A stretch of DNA of 40,929 nucleotides from Pseudomonadota bacterium. GTDB lineage: Bacteria; Bdellovibrionota; Bacteriovoracia; Bacteriovoracales; Bacteriovoracaceae. The notes under the pieces are model-generated. The model ran no database searches, was not told the DNA's origin, and was given only the letters and a program-made list of their open reading frames with translations. The stretch covers positions 1 to 40,929 of the forward strand of contig JAIYDC010000112.1 of assembly GCA_027487685.1 (NCBI GenBank), written 5' to 3'. Shown here piece by piece: positions 23,594-32,098 of the stretch. The translations under genes were made by a program, and so were the position numbers. Position 1 is the first letter of the stretch; each line of letters opens with the position of its first letter.

Positions 23594-25321
23594 ACACTCG
23601 CCTTCATATTCGTCAAGAATGGCCTTTTCTTCATCATTTAGAAGAGCAAGATCAATCAGGGCCGGATCGAAGCCAATGTAAACCAATGAAACGATTCGCA
23701 GCATATTAGGATACTTTGGGTGCGCTTGAACTGAGCCGATGTTTTCAAGCCTGACGCCGGCGAAACCTGGAACATAGATCCCAGGCTCTATCGAAACGAC
23801 CTGACCTGCTTTCATAGGAACGTTTGAGATGGAGGAAATCCGCACACCTGGCTCGTGAACGTGGATACCAACTCCGTGACCTGTCCCGTGGTTGTAATCA
23901 TGGCCTCTCTTCCTCATAGGTGCACGGGCCAGCCCATCGAGCACGATGCCGCGAGTTCCTTCAGGGAAGACAGCGGACTGAACTGCCAGCAGACCTTTGA
24001 GGACTAATGTGTACATCTCCCGCATTTTCGGGTCCGGGGTGGCCGCACCACCGGCAAAAAATGTACGAGTGGTATCTGTGGCCCATCCGCCCTCGAAGTA
24101 GCCGCCGGAATCCAGGAGGATCATATCTGTCTCTTTGATGAGCACCTGATCCGAGGGATTTCCGTAGTGAATGATAGAGCCATTAGGGCCCACGCCTGCG
24201 ATGGTATTAAAACTCTGGTCTACAGCACCCTGTTCTTTGTATTTCACAGTGGTTTCATTATAAAGATCGAGTTCTGTCACTCGCTTACCAGAACGGACCG
24301 ACTCTTTAAGCCATTTGATGGTGTTAAAAATCGCCTTGTCCGACTTTCGAAAAGACGCTTCAATCTGACGCAATTCGACCGCTTCTTTAATAGACTGGTA
24401 CTCGTAGAAACCACCGGCCTTCTCTTTCAGGCGGTCGGTGCCAAAGGTTTTCACCAGCACCCCAAAATCAGCACTATTGAGCATCCCGGGATCAAACCAT
24501 ACCTCAGTCAAATGGAGCGTATTTTGGATCCGGTCAAGTTCCTTGCCCAACTGAGCGAATGGAAGGACCACGAATTCGAGACCTGTCTCACGCCTCGCAG
24601 TTTCGTTCACCGGAGTCTCCGGGGTCACGAAAACATAAACCTTCTCCTTCGTGACCAGGGCCTTAGCGTAGAAGCTTGAAAGGAAGGGCAGATGGTAGCC
24701 TCGGCAATTGGTAATCCAGGCAATGGAATCGAGGGCGGTAAGAAACATTGCCTGCTTCTCGCTGGAGAAGATGGACCGAGTCTTTTCGAGAGTATCCCGG
24801 CCGCGCCATTCCCGCGCAACGAGCTTAACTTCTTTCATCGCCGGAAGTGGTTCGAAAGTTATTTGCTGGGCCAGCTCCCCGCTCTGAAGGGGAATAGTCT
24901 CGGTGGCATTTGCCGCAAGCCGGTTAAGGTAGCTGAGGGTAGTCCGATCGGCTTCATAGCCAAGCTTTCGGAGTCCCAGGCGCTTTACGTCGGCCGCAAG
25001 CTCCGCTGTAGTCGAAGAGTCAGCACCGACCTTAACCACTTCAACCTCTGCCGCGTCCACTTCGAGGTCCGCCTGCTCATGGTAGCGTCCGTCAACGTAG
25101 AGTCGGACTCGACCATTTGCTGGGGCGAGCACTTCTGCCATGGAACCGGTGAATCCGGTAATGTAATACCGGTGATTGTCCTGGAGGGGAACATACTCGT
25201 TAAGAAACGGGTCGAAGCTCGAGACGTACATTCCGTCGAGGCCCCGGTCAACCATGATTTTTTTCAACTTCTGGATGTTCGACGCGATAGTTTGATTTGA
25301 TAGATCGAAGGCTTTTTTCAT
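23558..25321 (-). CDS. Aminopeptidase P family protein (M24B, three-domain)
   Basis: A 587-residue cytosolic Xaa-Pro aminopeptidase of the long, three-domain kind. Two creatinase-like N-terminal domains (about 1-300) precede the pita-bread catalytic domain. Metal ligands are visible in order: the aspartates in LLDSGGYFEGGWATDTTRTF, a histidine in NHGTGHGVG, and glutamates in VSIEPGIYVPG and GVRLENIG. It removes an N-terminal residue before proline. I use the ATG at 25321 because it has GGAG at a good distance; an upstream in-frame start at 25357 leaves no ribosome site. It diverges from kynA with 55 bases between starts. The 3' end overlaps the matrixin gene. Confidence 0.93.
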   Translation of the reverse strand: MKKAFDLSNQTIASNIQKLKKIMVDRGLDGMYVSSFDPFLNEYVPLQDNHRYYITGFTGSMAEVLAPANGRVRLYVDGRYHEQADLEVDAAEVEVVKVGADSSTTAELAADVKRLGLRKLGYEADRTTLSYLNRLAANATETIPLQSGELAQQITFEPLPAMKEVKLVAREWRGRDTLEKTRSIFSSEKQAMFLTALDSIAWITNCRGYHLPFLSSFYAKALVTKEKVYVFVTPETPVNETARRETGLEFVVLPFAQLGKELDRIQNTLHLTEVWFDPGMLNSADFGVLVKTFGTDRLKEKAGGFYEYQSIKEAVELRQIEASFRKSDKAIFNTIKWLKESVRSGKRVTELDLYNETTVKYKEQGAVDQSFNTIAGVGPNGSIIHYGNPSDQVLIKETDMILLDSGGYFEGGWATDTTRTFFAGGAATPDPKMREMYTLVLKGLLAVQSAVFPEGTRGIVLDGLARAPMRKRGHDYNHGTGHGVGIHVHEPGVRISSISNVPMKAGQVVSIEPGIYVPGFAGVRLENIGSVQAHPKYPNMLRIVSLVYIGFDPALIDLALLNDEEKAILDEYEGECLKRGTSLRTLK

Positions 25322-25376
25322 ACAATAACTCCGTTCGAATAAGTTACTCTCCTCCAAGATTCTTGGGAAGGTTTTT

Positions 25377-26474
25377 ATGAAGATCCAAACTCCTGTCTAC
25401 TATGGTGACTACCTGCAGCTCCCCAAGATTCTCAACGCGCAAGTCACCGAGAGCGGGAAACACGGACAATCCGCCCACGACGAAACGCTTTTTATCATCA
25501 TCCACCAGACCTACGAGCTATGGTTTAAGCAGATCCTGCATGAGCTTGACTCGGTTCGAGAAATCCTACAGCGGCCCTTCGTCCCGTCCACCGAACTGTC
25601 TGTGGTCCAGGCAAGGCTTGAGAGAGTGACGGCGGTCCAACAGATTCTCATCGACCAGATTACCGTGATGGAAACGATGACGACCCTCGACTTCATGGAA
25701 TTCCGGGATTTCCTGGTTCCGGCGTCGGGCTTTCAGAGCCTGCAGTTTCGCCTAATCGAAGCCACTCTCGGAATCAAACCCGAGCACAGGATGGAAGTGG
25801 AGAAGCAGTTTTTCACATCTCGCCTTAAGGCCCAAGACCGGGCAAAGCTAGAGGCGACCGAAGCGCAGATCAGTGTTTTTGAACTCATCGAGGCGTGGCT
25901 CGAGCGCATGCCGTTTGGCCATTTCGGTGATTTTGATTTCTGGGGAGAATACTCCCGCGCAGTCGAGAAGATGATCGCTCAGGACCGGGAGATTATATCC
26001 ACCAACCCTGTTCTCGACGATCGTACCCGAACCATAGAGCTTAAAAACCTCGATCTCACCCGTGAGAGTTTCGACACTCTCCTGGACGCCAGTCGCTTTG
26101 CTGACTGGAAAAACAGCGGCAAGGTGCGCCTCTCGCAAAGGGCCCTCTTGTCCGCAGTCTTCATCTACCTCTACCGCGACTACCCGGCACTCCAGATGCC
26201 GTTCCGGATCCTGAACTCTCTAGTAGAAGTCGATGAAAAGTTCACGACCTGGCGCTACCGTCACGCAATCATGGTTCAGCGTATCCTCGGTACGAAAATT
26301 GGGACAGGAGGTTCTTCCGGTCATGATTACCTGAAGTCGACAACGGAGCGAAACCGCGCCTTCGTAGATTTCTTTAACCTCGCGACCTTCCTGATCCCGA
26401 AGGGGATGACTCCGAAGCTACCCAAAGAAATCCGCGACCAATTGGATATCGTCTATGACAACTTTCGAACCTAA
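25377..26474 (+). CDS. kynA: Tryptophan 2,3-dioxygenase
   Basis: A 365-residue haem enzyme that opens the indole ring of L-tryptophan to N-formylkynurenine, the first step of the kynurenine pathway. The distal His43 lies in FIIIHQTYELWFKQ and the proximal haem ligand His296 in WRYRHAIMVQRILGTKIGTGGSSG; both motifs are family signatures. Length is a little above the common 270-300, with extra helical sequence at about 130-180. GGGAAGG precedes the ATG. The last 20 bases overlap the next gene, so the two are made together. A kynurenine formamidase gene is not in the window. Confidence 0.95.
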   Translation: MKIQTPVYYGDYLQLPKILNAQVTESGKHGQSAHDETLFIIIHQTYELWFKQILHELDSVREILQRPFVPSTELSVVQARLERVTAVQQILIDQITVMETMTTLDFMEFRDFLVPASGFQSLQFRLIEATLGIKPEHRMEVEKQFFTSRLKAQDRAKLEATEAQISVFELIEAWLERMPFGHFGDFDFWGEYSRAVEKMIAQDREIISTNPVLDDRTRTIELKNLDLTRESFDTLLDASRFADWKNSGKVRLSQRALLSAVFIYLYRDYPALQMPFRILNSLVEVDEKFTTWRYRHAIMVQRILGTKIGTGGSSGHDYLKSTTERNRAFVDFFNLATFLIPKGMTPKLPKEIRDQLDIVYDNFRT

Positions 26475-27645
26475 GCGCTTTTTTTCCCGCTTCCTCAATG
26501 CTCATGCCGGAAAGCTTCACTTCGCGGCCCATTCTCATCACTTCTGGCCTGACGTGACCCGTGATGCACAGCTTGCCTACTGGGATGACTGTGCCCGCCT
26601 GAGTGACGAAAAGTGGGGACGGATCTTCGGTGCCGTAATTCCACAGGCCCAGGCCCATGTCGCTCGAATCCTGAATCTTCGAAACCCACAACAAATCGTC
26701 TTCGCACCCAATACCCACGAGCTCGGAGCGCGCATACTCTCTCTTTTCTATGGCCGCCGCTCTCTTCGTGTCCTCACTACCGGTAGTGAGTTCCACTCCT
26801 GGCGCCGGCAACTCATGCGGCTCGCGGAAGATTCCGCGGTGGAAGTCGAAGTTATCTCGACCGCTCCGCTCCTCGAAAACCGAGGTGCGTTTCTGAATGG
26901 GCTCACCACTGCTCTCCAGAAGCGTCCGGATATCTTTTTCATCAGCCAGGTCTTTTTCGACTCAGGCCTCGCTCTCACCGATGACGATCTTGTGGCCCTC
27001 GCCGCTGCCTGCCACGAAGATACTATAATGGTTGTCGATGGCTATCACGGTTTCGCAGCAATCCCGACCGATCTGGGACGCCTCGAAGGCAGGATTTTCT
27101 ACATGAGCGGAGGTTACAAGTACGCCCAGGCCGGAGAGGGTGTCGGTTTTCTAGTTGTGCCCAAGGGTGAATGGCGACCTGCTTACACAGGGTGGTTCGC
27201 GGAGTTCGGGGACTTGGCCAGACCCCCCGGTGCTGACACAGGCTATACTTCCGACGGCCTTGCTTTCATCGGAGCGACTCAAGACCCTTCAGGGCTCTAC
27301 CGCTTCAACGCCGCCTGGGATTTCTATTCAAAACAAGGACTTACGGTTTCGTCCATTCATGAATACGTTTTAAACTTGCAGCGTACCTTCCTGCGGGCGA
27401 TCCCTAAAGAATTCGTAAAGGCCTGGGATCTGCGTCCTTTGATCGACGAAGACCTGGCCTGGCATGCCCATTTCCTGACCTTTGAAGCCCCTAACGAAGA
27501 GACCGCCGCTAGGCTGGAAGCGGCATTAAGGGCACAGAAGGTCTTTATAGATCGCCGAGGAAGGCGCATGCGGTTCGGATTCGGCCTTTATCAGGACGAG
27601 GCCGACGTACGTAGACTTTGTGAACTCCTGAAAGTCATCAATTAA
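26455..27645 (+). CDS. kynU: Class V aminotransferase-fold enzyme, probable kynureninase
   Basis: A 396-residue PLP enzyme. Asp195 (VVDGYHGF) and the Schiff-base Lys222 (SGGYKYAQAGEGVGFLVVP) are in class V positions, and the latter segment resembles the kynureninase 'YKYLNGGPG' region. The N-terminus (LHFAAHSHHFWPDVTRDAQLAYWDD) differs from the classic KynU block, so this is a divergent form. The call leans on the 20-base overlap with kynA: kynureninase splits kynurenine into anthranilate and alanine, or 3-hydroxykynurenine in NAD synthesis. Another class V activity, such as cysteine desulfurase-like, cannot be excluded. kmo and haao genes are absent here. Confidence 0.75.
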   Translation: MTTFEPKRFFSRFLNAHAGKLHFAAHSHHFWPDVTRDAQLAYWDDCARLSDEKWGRIFGAVIPQAQAHVARILNLRNPQQIVFAPNTHELGARILSLFYGRRSLRVLTTGSEFHSWRRQLMRLAEDSAVEVEVISTAPLLENRGAFLNGLTTALQKRPDIFFISQVFFDSGLALTDDDLVALAAACHEDTIMVVDGYHGFAAIPTDLGRLEGRIFYMSGGYKYAQAGEGVGFLVVPKGEWRPAYTGWFAEFGDLARPPGADTGYTSDGLAFIGATQDPSGLYRFNAAWDFYSKQGLTVSSIHEYVLNLQRTFLRAIPKEFVKAWDLRPLIDEDLAWHAHFLTFEAPNEETAARLEAALRAQKVFIDRRGRRMRFGFGLYQDEADVRRLCELLKVIN

Positions 27646-27668
27646 CCCCGGCATTTTCAGAAAATCCT

Positions 27669-27696
27669 TAAAGCTTTTAGAAGAGAGTGCCGATAC
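27669..27696 (+). promoter_or_regulatory. FliA (sigma-28)-like promoter upstream of a 53-residue gene
   Basis: TAAAGCTT (27669-27676), 12 bases, then GCCGATAC (27689-27696). Each octamer matches the sigma-28 consensus (TAAAGTTT, GCCGATAA) at 7 of 8 positions; the spacer is 12 instead of the usual 11. It lies 45 bases before the ATG of the small exported protein at 27742. The same two-box layout with a 12-base spacer recurs near 39334 and, less well, near 19293. Confidence 0.55.
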
Positions 27697-27741
27697 TCCC
27701 CCTTAGGAACGACAACGGTTGTTTAACTTTTAGAGGGATTT

Positions 27742-27903
27742 ATGGGTGTCAAGATCGGGTCCGTAGTGATGGTTCTTCTCATGTTCTTCATTGCGAAGAT
27801 ATCCTTCGAAACTGCCATGGCCGAAAAGGCACCCGAGCGAACTAACGATCGATTCCCTGCCTCGATCGATCAGAGCTATAACGACCACATGAATAAGCGC
27901 TAG
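27742..27903 (+). CDS. Small exported or membrane protein (53 residues)
   Basis: A short gene: ATG at 27742 with an AGAGGG ribosome site a few bases upstream and TAG at 27901-27903. The product starts with a lysine and a hydrophobic helix (SVVMVLLMFFIAKI), which serves as a signal peptide or single membrane anchor; ETAMA at 23-27 looks like a cleavage site. The remaining 26 residues are charged and polar and end in NDHMNKR. I know no family. A FliA-like promoter just upstream supports it as a real gene. Codon use looks like its neighbours. Confidence 0.7.
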   Translation: MGVKIGSVVMVLLMFFIAKISFETAMAEKAPERTNDRFPASIDQSYNDHMNKR

Positions 27904-27982
27904 CCCGAACGCCCCCGCCTGAGCGTTGCCAGCCTTCCCATCTCGATGTATCTTTCCAATTCCTTAATTTTATAAGAACGAT

Positions 27983-28648
27983 ATGAACCATTTGCAAATT
28001 CCTGATCTCACCCGTGCCGTGGTCTTCGACCTCGATGGAACACTCTGGAATGCCTGTTCAACTTGTGCTGCTGCTTGGAATTCTGTGCTTCGGGAACTAG
28101 GTTATAATCTCGAGATCACGGGAGCGGAGATAGAATCCGTCTGTGGCCTCCCCTTCCCCGAGTGTGTCCGCCGACTCTGCCCAGGCCTGCAAGAAGCAGA
28201 TCTTCCATCGGTCATGGCCCGTATTGATATGAGCGAGCAAGTCTTTCTACAACGCTACGGCGGCGCTCTCTACCCTGGAGTCATAGAAGGTCTGCACAGA
28301 CTCGCACAAGTGGTGCCAATCTACCTCGTAAGTAACTGCCAGGAGTCTTACCTTCGGATGTTTTTTTCTCTAACTGGTACAGAAGAGCTTTTTCGCGACT
28401 GGGAGTGCCACGGAAGAACCAGTTTACCGAAGACTAAGAACCTCAAGCTTCTTGCTGAACGAAACGGCTTCGCCGGGGCTGTTTACGTCGGCGACACAGA
28501 AGGAGACAGACTCGCATCTCTCGCTGCCGGATATTCGTTCGTTTACGCCTCTTATGGTTTTGGAGACTTCGAGCATACTCCGAGTTTTTCAGACTTCCCT
28601 GGCCTCGTTAGCGGACTACTGGAAACGCTTCACGCGCCCAGACTTTGA
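27983..28648 (+). CDS. HAD-superfamily phosphatase
   Basis: A 221-residue haloacid-dehalogenase hydrolase of the phosphoglycolate-phosphatase-like group. Motif I is FDLDGTLW, with nucleophile Asp16 and Asp18; motif II is the LVSNC segment; motif III Lys lies in the SLPKTKN region; motif IV is VGDTEGD. A helical cap lies between motifs I and II. It probably removes phosphate from a small sugar phosphate or nucleotide; the substrate is unknown. The ATG follows a weak ribosome site. The last 41 bases overlap murD on the other strand. Confidence 0.9.
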   Translation: MNHLQIPDLTRAVVFDLDGTLWNACSTCAAAWNSVLRELGYNLEITGAEIESVCGLPFPECVRRLCPGLQEADLPSVMARIDMSEQVFLQRYGGALYPGVIEGLHRLAQVVPIYLVSNCQESYLRMFFSLTGTEELFRDWECHGRTSLPKTKNLKLLAERNGFAGAVYVGDTEGDRLASLAAGYSFVYASYGFGDFEHTPSFSDFPGLVSGLLETLHAPRL

Positions 28649-29933
28649 ACTTCTCTCCGCGGTCGACATAGTTTTTAAATTGATCAAACGAAGGAAAGGC
28701 CGGGGAGAACACGAGGTTTCCCTTGAGGCCCTGGGCGAGTTCAAAAACGCGTATTAAATCCCCTGCCCGCTCTACGGAAAAATCAGAACGGAGTTCATTG
28801 TACAGGCGGTCAGTAACGTCACCAATGGTGAAGATCTTCGCAATCTTCCCTTTAAACGGTAAGAGATCTGGAAGCAGACGGTCGGACTCACTGCGAAGCT
28901 TGCCTCCCAGAATAAGGTAAAGCGGTTCCGTAGATTCTTTAAACGCTCGTATTGCCGTTGTCGTCGCCAGAGCGTTGGTGGATTTTGCATCGTTATAGAG
29001 TGCAAGCCCTTCACTTTCTAAGACAAACTCAAGCCGATGGGCGACTCCCGGGAACTCATTGATGAACTCTTGAAAGAGTCGCGGCAACTCCGGAATCTCC
29101 AAAAGCCGAAGAGTCTCGTAGGCGGCATAAAAATTGGCCTCATTGTGCTCACCCCGGACCCGGGCACGTGTGAAGTCGAACATGGACCGGAACTGGGAGG
29201 GGAGGTCTCCTTTTGTGAAGTAGTGAACCTGCACCGGATACTTTTTCATCTCCTCGAGATGAGGATTCTCCGTCCCGATGATGAGGTGATCTTCCTCTGT
29301 CATATTCGTAAGAAGTCGGTACTTGGCCAAGGCATAATCTCGGACACTACCGTAGCGCTCACTGTGATTGGGAAAGAGGTTGAGATAGAGACCGATCCTT
29401 GGGTGAAAGTCGCGGATTGTTTCCAGCTGAAAACTTGAAACTTCGATCACTGCGTACTCTGTCGTACCTTCACTTAAGGCGAGTTCGCAATAAGGGGTGC
29501 CGATGTTTCCACCACAAAAGACCCGCTTCCCGGATTTGACAAGGGCCTCTGCAATCATTGTCGTGGTGGTAGTCTTACCATTGGTGCCTGTGATGGCAAT
29601 CACCGGCACGTTGGATGTATGCCGGAATGCATACTCAATCTCTGAGATGATCGGTACACCCTTCTCTACAGCACGTTTGAGGGCAGGATGGGTAACAGGG
29701 ATTCCTGGCGAGAGAATGATCTCGTCCATCTTGTGAAAATGCTGCGCAAAATCCTCTTCGGAAAAGCAAGAGCAGGTGGTGCAAATGCCATCAAGACCTT
29801 CGCTCTTCCACCACTCATGGGGATCGCCCTTGTTAACGGCATAGACGTCCTGGTTAAGCTTCTTGGCCAGACGCAGGGCCGCTTTACCAGACTTCCCCAT
29901 TCCGAAGATGGCCACTTTATTTATCTTGTTCAT
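28608..29933 (-). CDS. murD: UDP-N-acetylmuramoylalanine-D-glutamate ligase
   Basis: A 441-residue Mur ligase that adds D-glutamate to UDP-MurNAc-L-Ala in peptidoglycan precursor synthesis. Visible motifs are the N-terminal GMGKSGKAALRLAKK, ATP loop AITGTNGKTTTT, NLFPNHSERYGS, AHRLEFV, NDAKSTN (commonly NDSKATN) and the C-terminal LVFSPAFPSFDQFKNYVDRGEKF. Length is normal. The gene stands alone, away from any division and cell wall (dcw) cluster; no other mur gene is in the window. It overlaps the HAD gene by 41 bases and diverges from the methyltransferase gene with 24 bases between starts. Confidence 0.94.
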   Translation of the reverse strand: MNKINKVAIFGMGKSGKAALRLAKKLNQDVYAVNKGDPHEWWKSEGLDGICTTCSCFSEEDFAQHFHKMDEIILSPGIPVTHPALKRAVEKGVPIISEIEYAFRHTSNVPVIAITGTNGKTTTTTMIAEALVKSGKRVFCGGNIGTPYCELALSEGTTEYAVIEVSSFQLETIRDFHPRIGLYLNLFPNHSERYGSVRDYALAKYRLLTNMTEEDHLIIGTENPHLEEMKKYPVQVHYFTKGDLPSQFRSMFDFTRARVRGEHNEANFYAAYETLRLLEIPELPRLFQEFINEFPGVAHRLEFVLESEGLALYNDAKSTNALATTTAIRAFKESTEPLYLILGGKLRSESDRLLPDLLPFKGKIAKIFTIGDVTDRLYNELRSDFSVERAGDLIRVFELAQGLKGNLVFSPAFPSFDQFKNYVDRGEKFKVWAREAFPVVR

Positions 29934-29957
29934 AAGCTATGGTACCTTTGCCGGTAG

Positions 29958-31214
29958 ATGAACTACCGCGAGCGCTTTATCAAAGTCAGAGATTTTTTAA
30001 AACCATATCAGAGAATGTGGGAAAACGAAATCATGCTGACCTACCCTGGTCCCCTCTCGGAGTATCCTGAGGCATGGCTCGAGGAGCTGCTACAGATTCA
30101 GGCCAAGGCAGACGTTATTCGACTGGAACTGAAAGATGCCGAGGGCCTTGTTGCTGGTCACGAGCTCCAGGCGTTTTATCGCTCCATACAGGATCTTTGC
30201 CTTCTTCCCCCTGCACCGACGTACCCGCCGATGCCCGAAGACGCCTGGACCTGGCTTTATGTTATCCCTAAAAAGCAGCATGAGATACGGCGCCTAGCAC
30301 CACACGTCTATAACCTTTACCATTCTCTTGGCGTCCGCGAGGTAGTCGACATTGGCGGTGGCATCGGTCTTTTCGCCCAGACCTTGACTAACAATTATCA
30401 GCTGCCGGTGACCAGCGTGGATATGAACGCAGAGTTTCAGCGAACAGGCCGCTTGCGCCATGAGAAAAATGCCCGAGACCCAAAAAATATCGTACGCTAC
30501 CTCCATATGAAGGTTGAGGACGGCGGAGATTTCCAGGAACTCCTCAAAGAAAACGTCTTCCCAGTAGGGCTCCATACCTGCGGCGCTCTGGCAGTAGATA
30601 TAATCCGTGCGGGAGCTCATGCCAAGGTCCCCGGCCTGGTCAACTTCGGCTGCTGTTACCAAACCCTCGACGCCCGGCCAGACTTCCAGAACATCTCACA
30701 CTTCGCCCAAAACAATGGGCCCCTCTGGCTCAATCAGTTCGCTCTCACCCTCTCGTGCCGAGCGCATCGAAAGATGGATGAGAAAACCTATGACTTAAAA
30801 CTCAAGGTCAAGCTTTACCGCTACGCCATTCACCTCCTACTCACCGATCATTACGGATTAACGGATGTGCTAAGCCTCGGGAATTCACCTCACTCCCTCT
30901 ACGGCCGACCATTTTCTGCCTATGCGCTCGAGCAGTTACGGCGCCTATCAGTAACGGCCACCCACACGGAGCAGCAGCTAGATGAATTTTTCGCGCAGGA
31001 ACATGTCCAGAAGACGATTCATAGGATGATAGCAGCGGGTCTGATCAGAGATGCTTTGGGCCGCGTCCTCGAACTCTACCTTCTGCTCGACCGCGCCATT
31101 TTTCTTGAAGAGAATGCTTATACAGTTCATCTCGAAGAATTCTTCGACGAAGACATTTCACCTCGCAACATCGGTATCACGGCCCTGAGGCAGGGTCAGT
31201 CATGCGAGACGTAA
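29958..31214 (+). CDS. METTL25-like SAM-dependent methyltransferase
   Basis: A 418-residue protein with a methyltransferase domain of the Methyltransf_32 type, better known in eukaryotic METTL25/RRNAD1 proteins. The signature KKQHEIRRL (about 105-113) precedes the SAM-binding VVDIGGGIGLFAQTL (129-143) and acidic VTSVDMN. LHTCGAL and NFGCCYQ follow, as in that family. The C-terminal 150 residues are helical. Substrate is unknown; family members are proposed to act on RNA or protein. It has no signal peptide. It is convergent with speD with the stop codons directly abutting. Confidence 0.82.
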   Translation: MNYRERFIKVRDFLKPYQRMWENEIMLTYPGPLSEYPEAWLEELLQIQAKADVIRLELKDAEGLVAGHELQAFYRSIQDLCLLPPAPTYPPMPEDAWTWLYVIPKKQHEIRRLAPHVYNLYHSLGVREVVDIGGGIGLFAQTLTNNYQLPVTSVDMNAEFQRTGRLRHEKNARDPKNIVRYLHMKVEDGGDFQELLKENVFPVGLHTCGALAVDIIRAGAHAKVPGLVNFGCCYQTLDARPDFQNISHFAQNNGPLWLNQFALTLSCRAHRKMDEKTYDLKLKVKLYRYAIHLLLTDHYGLTDVLSLGNSPHSLYGRPFSAYALEQLRRLSVTATHTEQQLDEFFAQEHVQKTIHRMIAAGLIRDALGRVLELYLLLDRAIFLEENAYTVHLEEFFDEDISPRNIGITALRQGQSCET

Positions 31215-31991
31215 CTAATTAAGGTGGAAGACTTCCCGCATTTCCTGATTCAGGAGCTTCATCTTGTGATCGATATTGGGATGATTCCGATCGTTCTGAT
31301 CTAAGAGATAATTCTCTGGGCCCATGGGCTTTATCATAAGCTTCGTCTGCCAGATGTTATCGTGGGCGATGTTGATATCTTGCCGGTACTGGTAGAGATC
31401 CAGGGTTTCTTTCTTGATGAAGTCCTGGATCGAGTTGAAATAATGATCGTTGTAGATTTTCTTACCGTTCTCCAGCCGCGTGTATCCCCGAACGACGTAG
31501 TCGATATAAACCACGTCACACTCAAAGACCTCAAACATATAATTCAGGGCCTTGAGGGGTATGATCTCGCCGCAGGTTGCGACATCGAGATCGAGGCGGA
31601 ATGTACAGATGCCTTCAGGATCCGAGGCATCAGGATAGGTGTGTGTCGTAATGTGGGATTTATCAAGGTGCATACTTACGGCAACTTTGCCCTCTTTGCC
31701 CATTTCCCAGTTACCGCCCCCCTTGAGATCGGACATCAGAGTCATGGTTGATGCCCCCACTGGCTCGTAGTCTTGCACGGTTTCAGAGAGAATATTCGCC
31801 TCGATGATCTCACAAATATTCCGGGCGATCTGGCTAATGTTCTTCGCGCAATATTTAGTGTGGATGTAACTAATATATTCCTGCCGCTGAGTCTCATTCA
31901 TAGCGATACAGAAGTCGTAGAAGTTGAACGACAAAATCTTAGTGAGATTATTGAATCCGGAAAGCTTAATCGTTTCCTGCATCTTGTCCAT
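31215..31991 (-). CDS. speD: S-adenosylmethionine decarboxylase proenzyme (Escherichia type)
   Basis: A 258-residue pyruvoyl enzyme that decarboxylates SAM to provide the aminopropyl group for spermidine. The self-cleavage site is Lys111-Ser112 in LDKSHIT, the same position as I recall for the Escherichia enzyme; Ser112 becomes the pyruvoyl group. CGEIIPLKALNYM and the C-terminal PENYLLD fit the long bacterial class rather than the short Thermotoga class. speE, its usual neighbour in enterics, is not here. A good promoter lies at 32021-32049. Confidence 0.95.
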   Translation of the reverse strand: MDKMQETIKLSGFNNLTKILSFNFYDFCIAMNETQRQEYISYIHTKYCAKNISQIARNICEIIEANILSETVQDYEPVGASTMTLMSDLKGGGNWEMGKEGKVAVSMHLDKSHITTHTYPDASDPEGICTFRLDLDVATCGEIIPLKALNYMFEVFECDVVYIDYVVRGYTRLENGKKIYNDHYFNSIQDFIKKETLDLYQYRQDINIAHDNIWQTKLMIKPMGPENYLLDQNDRNHPNIDHKMKLLNQEMREVFHLN

Positions 31992-32020
31992 CTAGAGACC
32001 CTCGTAGAAATTTAGAAGTC

Positions 32021-32049
32021 GTTATAGGGAATCGGGGGGGATATGACAA
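32021..32049 (-). promoter_or_regulatory. Sigma-70-type promoter for speD
   Basis: On the minus strand TTGTCA (32049-32044), a 17-base spacer and TATAAC (32026-32021). Both boxes match consensus at 5/6. The -10 box ends 29 bases before the speD ATG at 31991. The spacer holds a run of seven C. The mdh terminator lies just upstream of it. Confidence 0.7.
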
Positions 32050-32050
32050 T

Positions 32051-32084
32051 AAAAAAAAGGCCCAGCGCAATAACCGCCGGGCCT
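32051..32084 (-). terminator. Rho-independent terminator of mdh
   Basis: On the minus strand AGGCCCGGCG pairs with CGCTGGGCCT (one G-T wobble) around a 7-base loop and is followed by a run of eight T (32058-32051). It begins 15 bases after the mdh stop codon. Confidence 0.9.
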
Positions 32085-32098
32085 CTCTAAGGTAAAAC

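Noticed and set aside
24167-24679. 170-residue ORF antisense to aminopeptidase P
   Set aside because: Lies wholly within a well-conserved catalytic gene; no ribosome site or domain.
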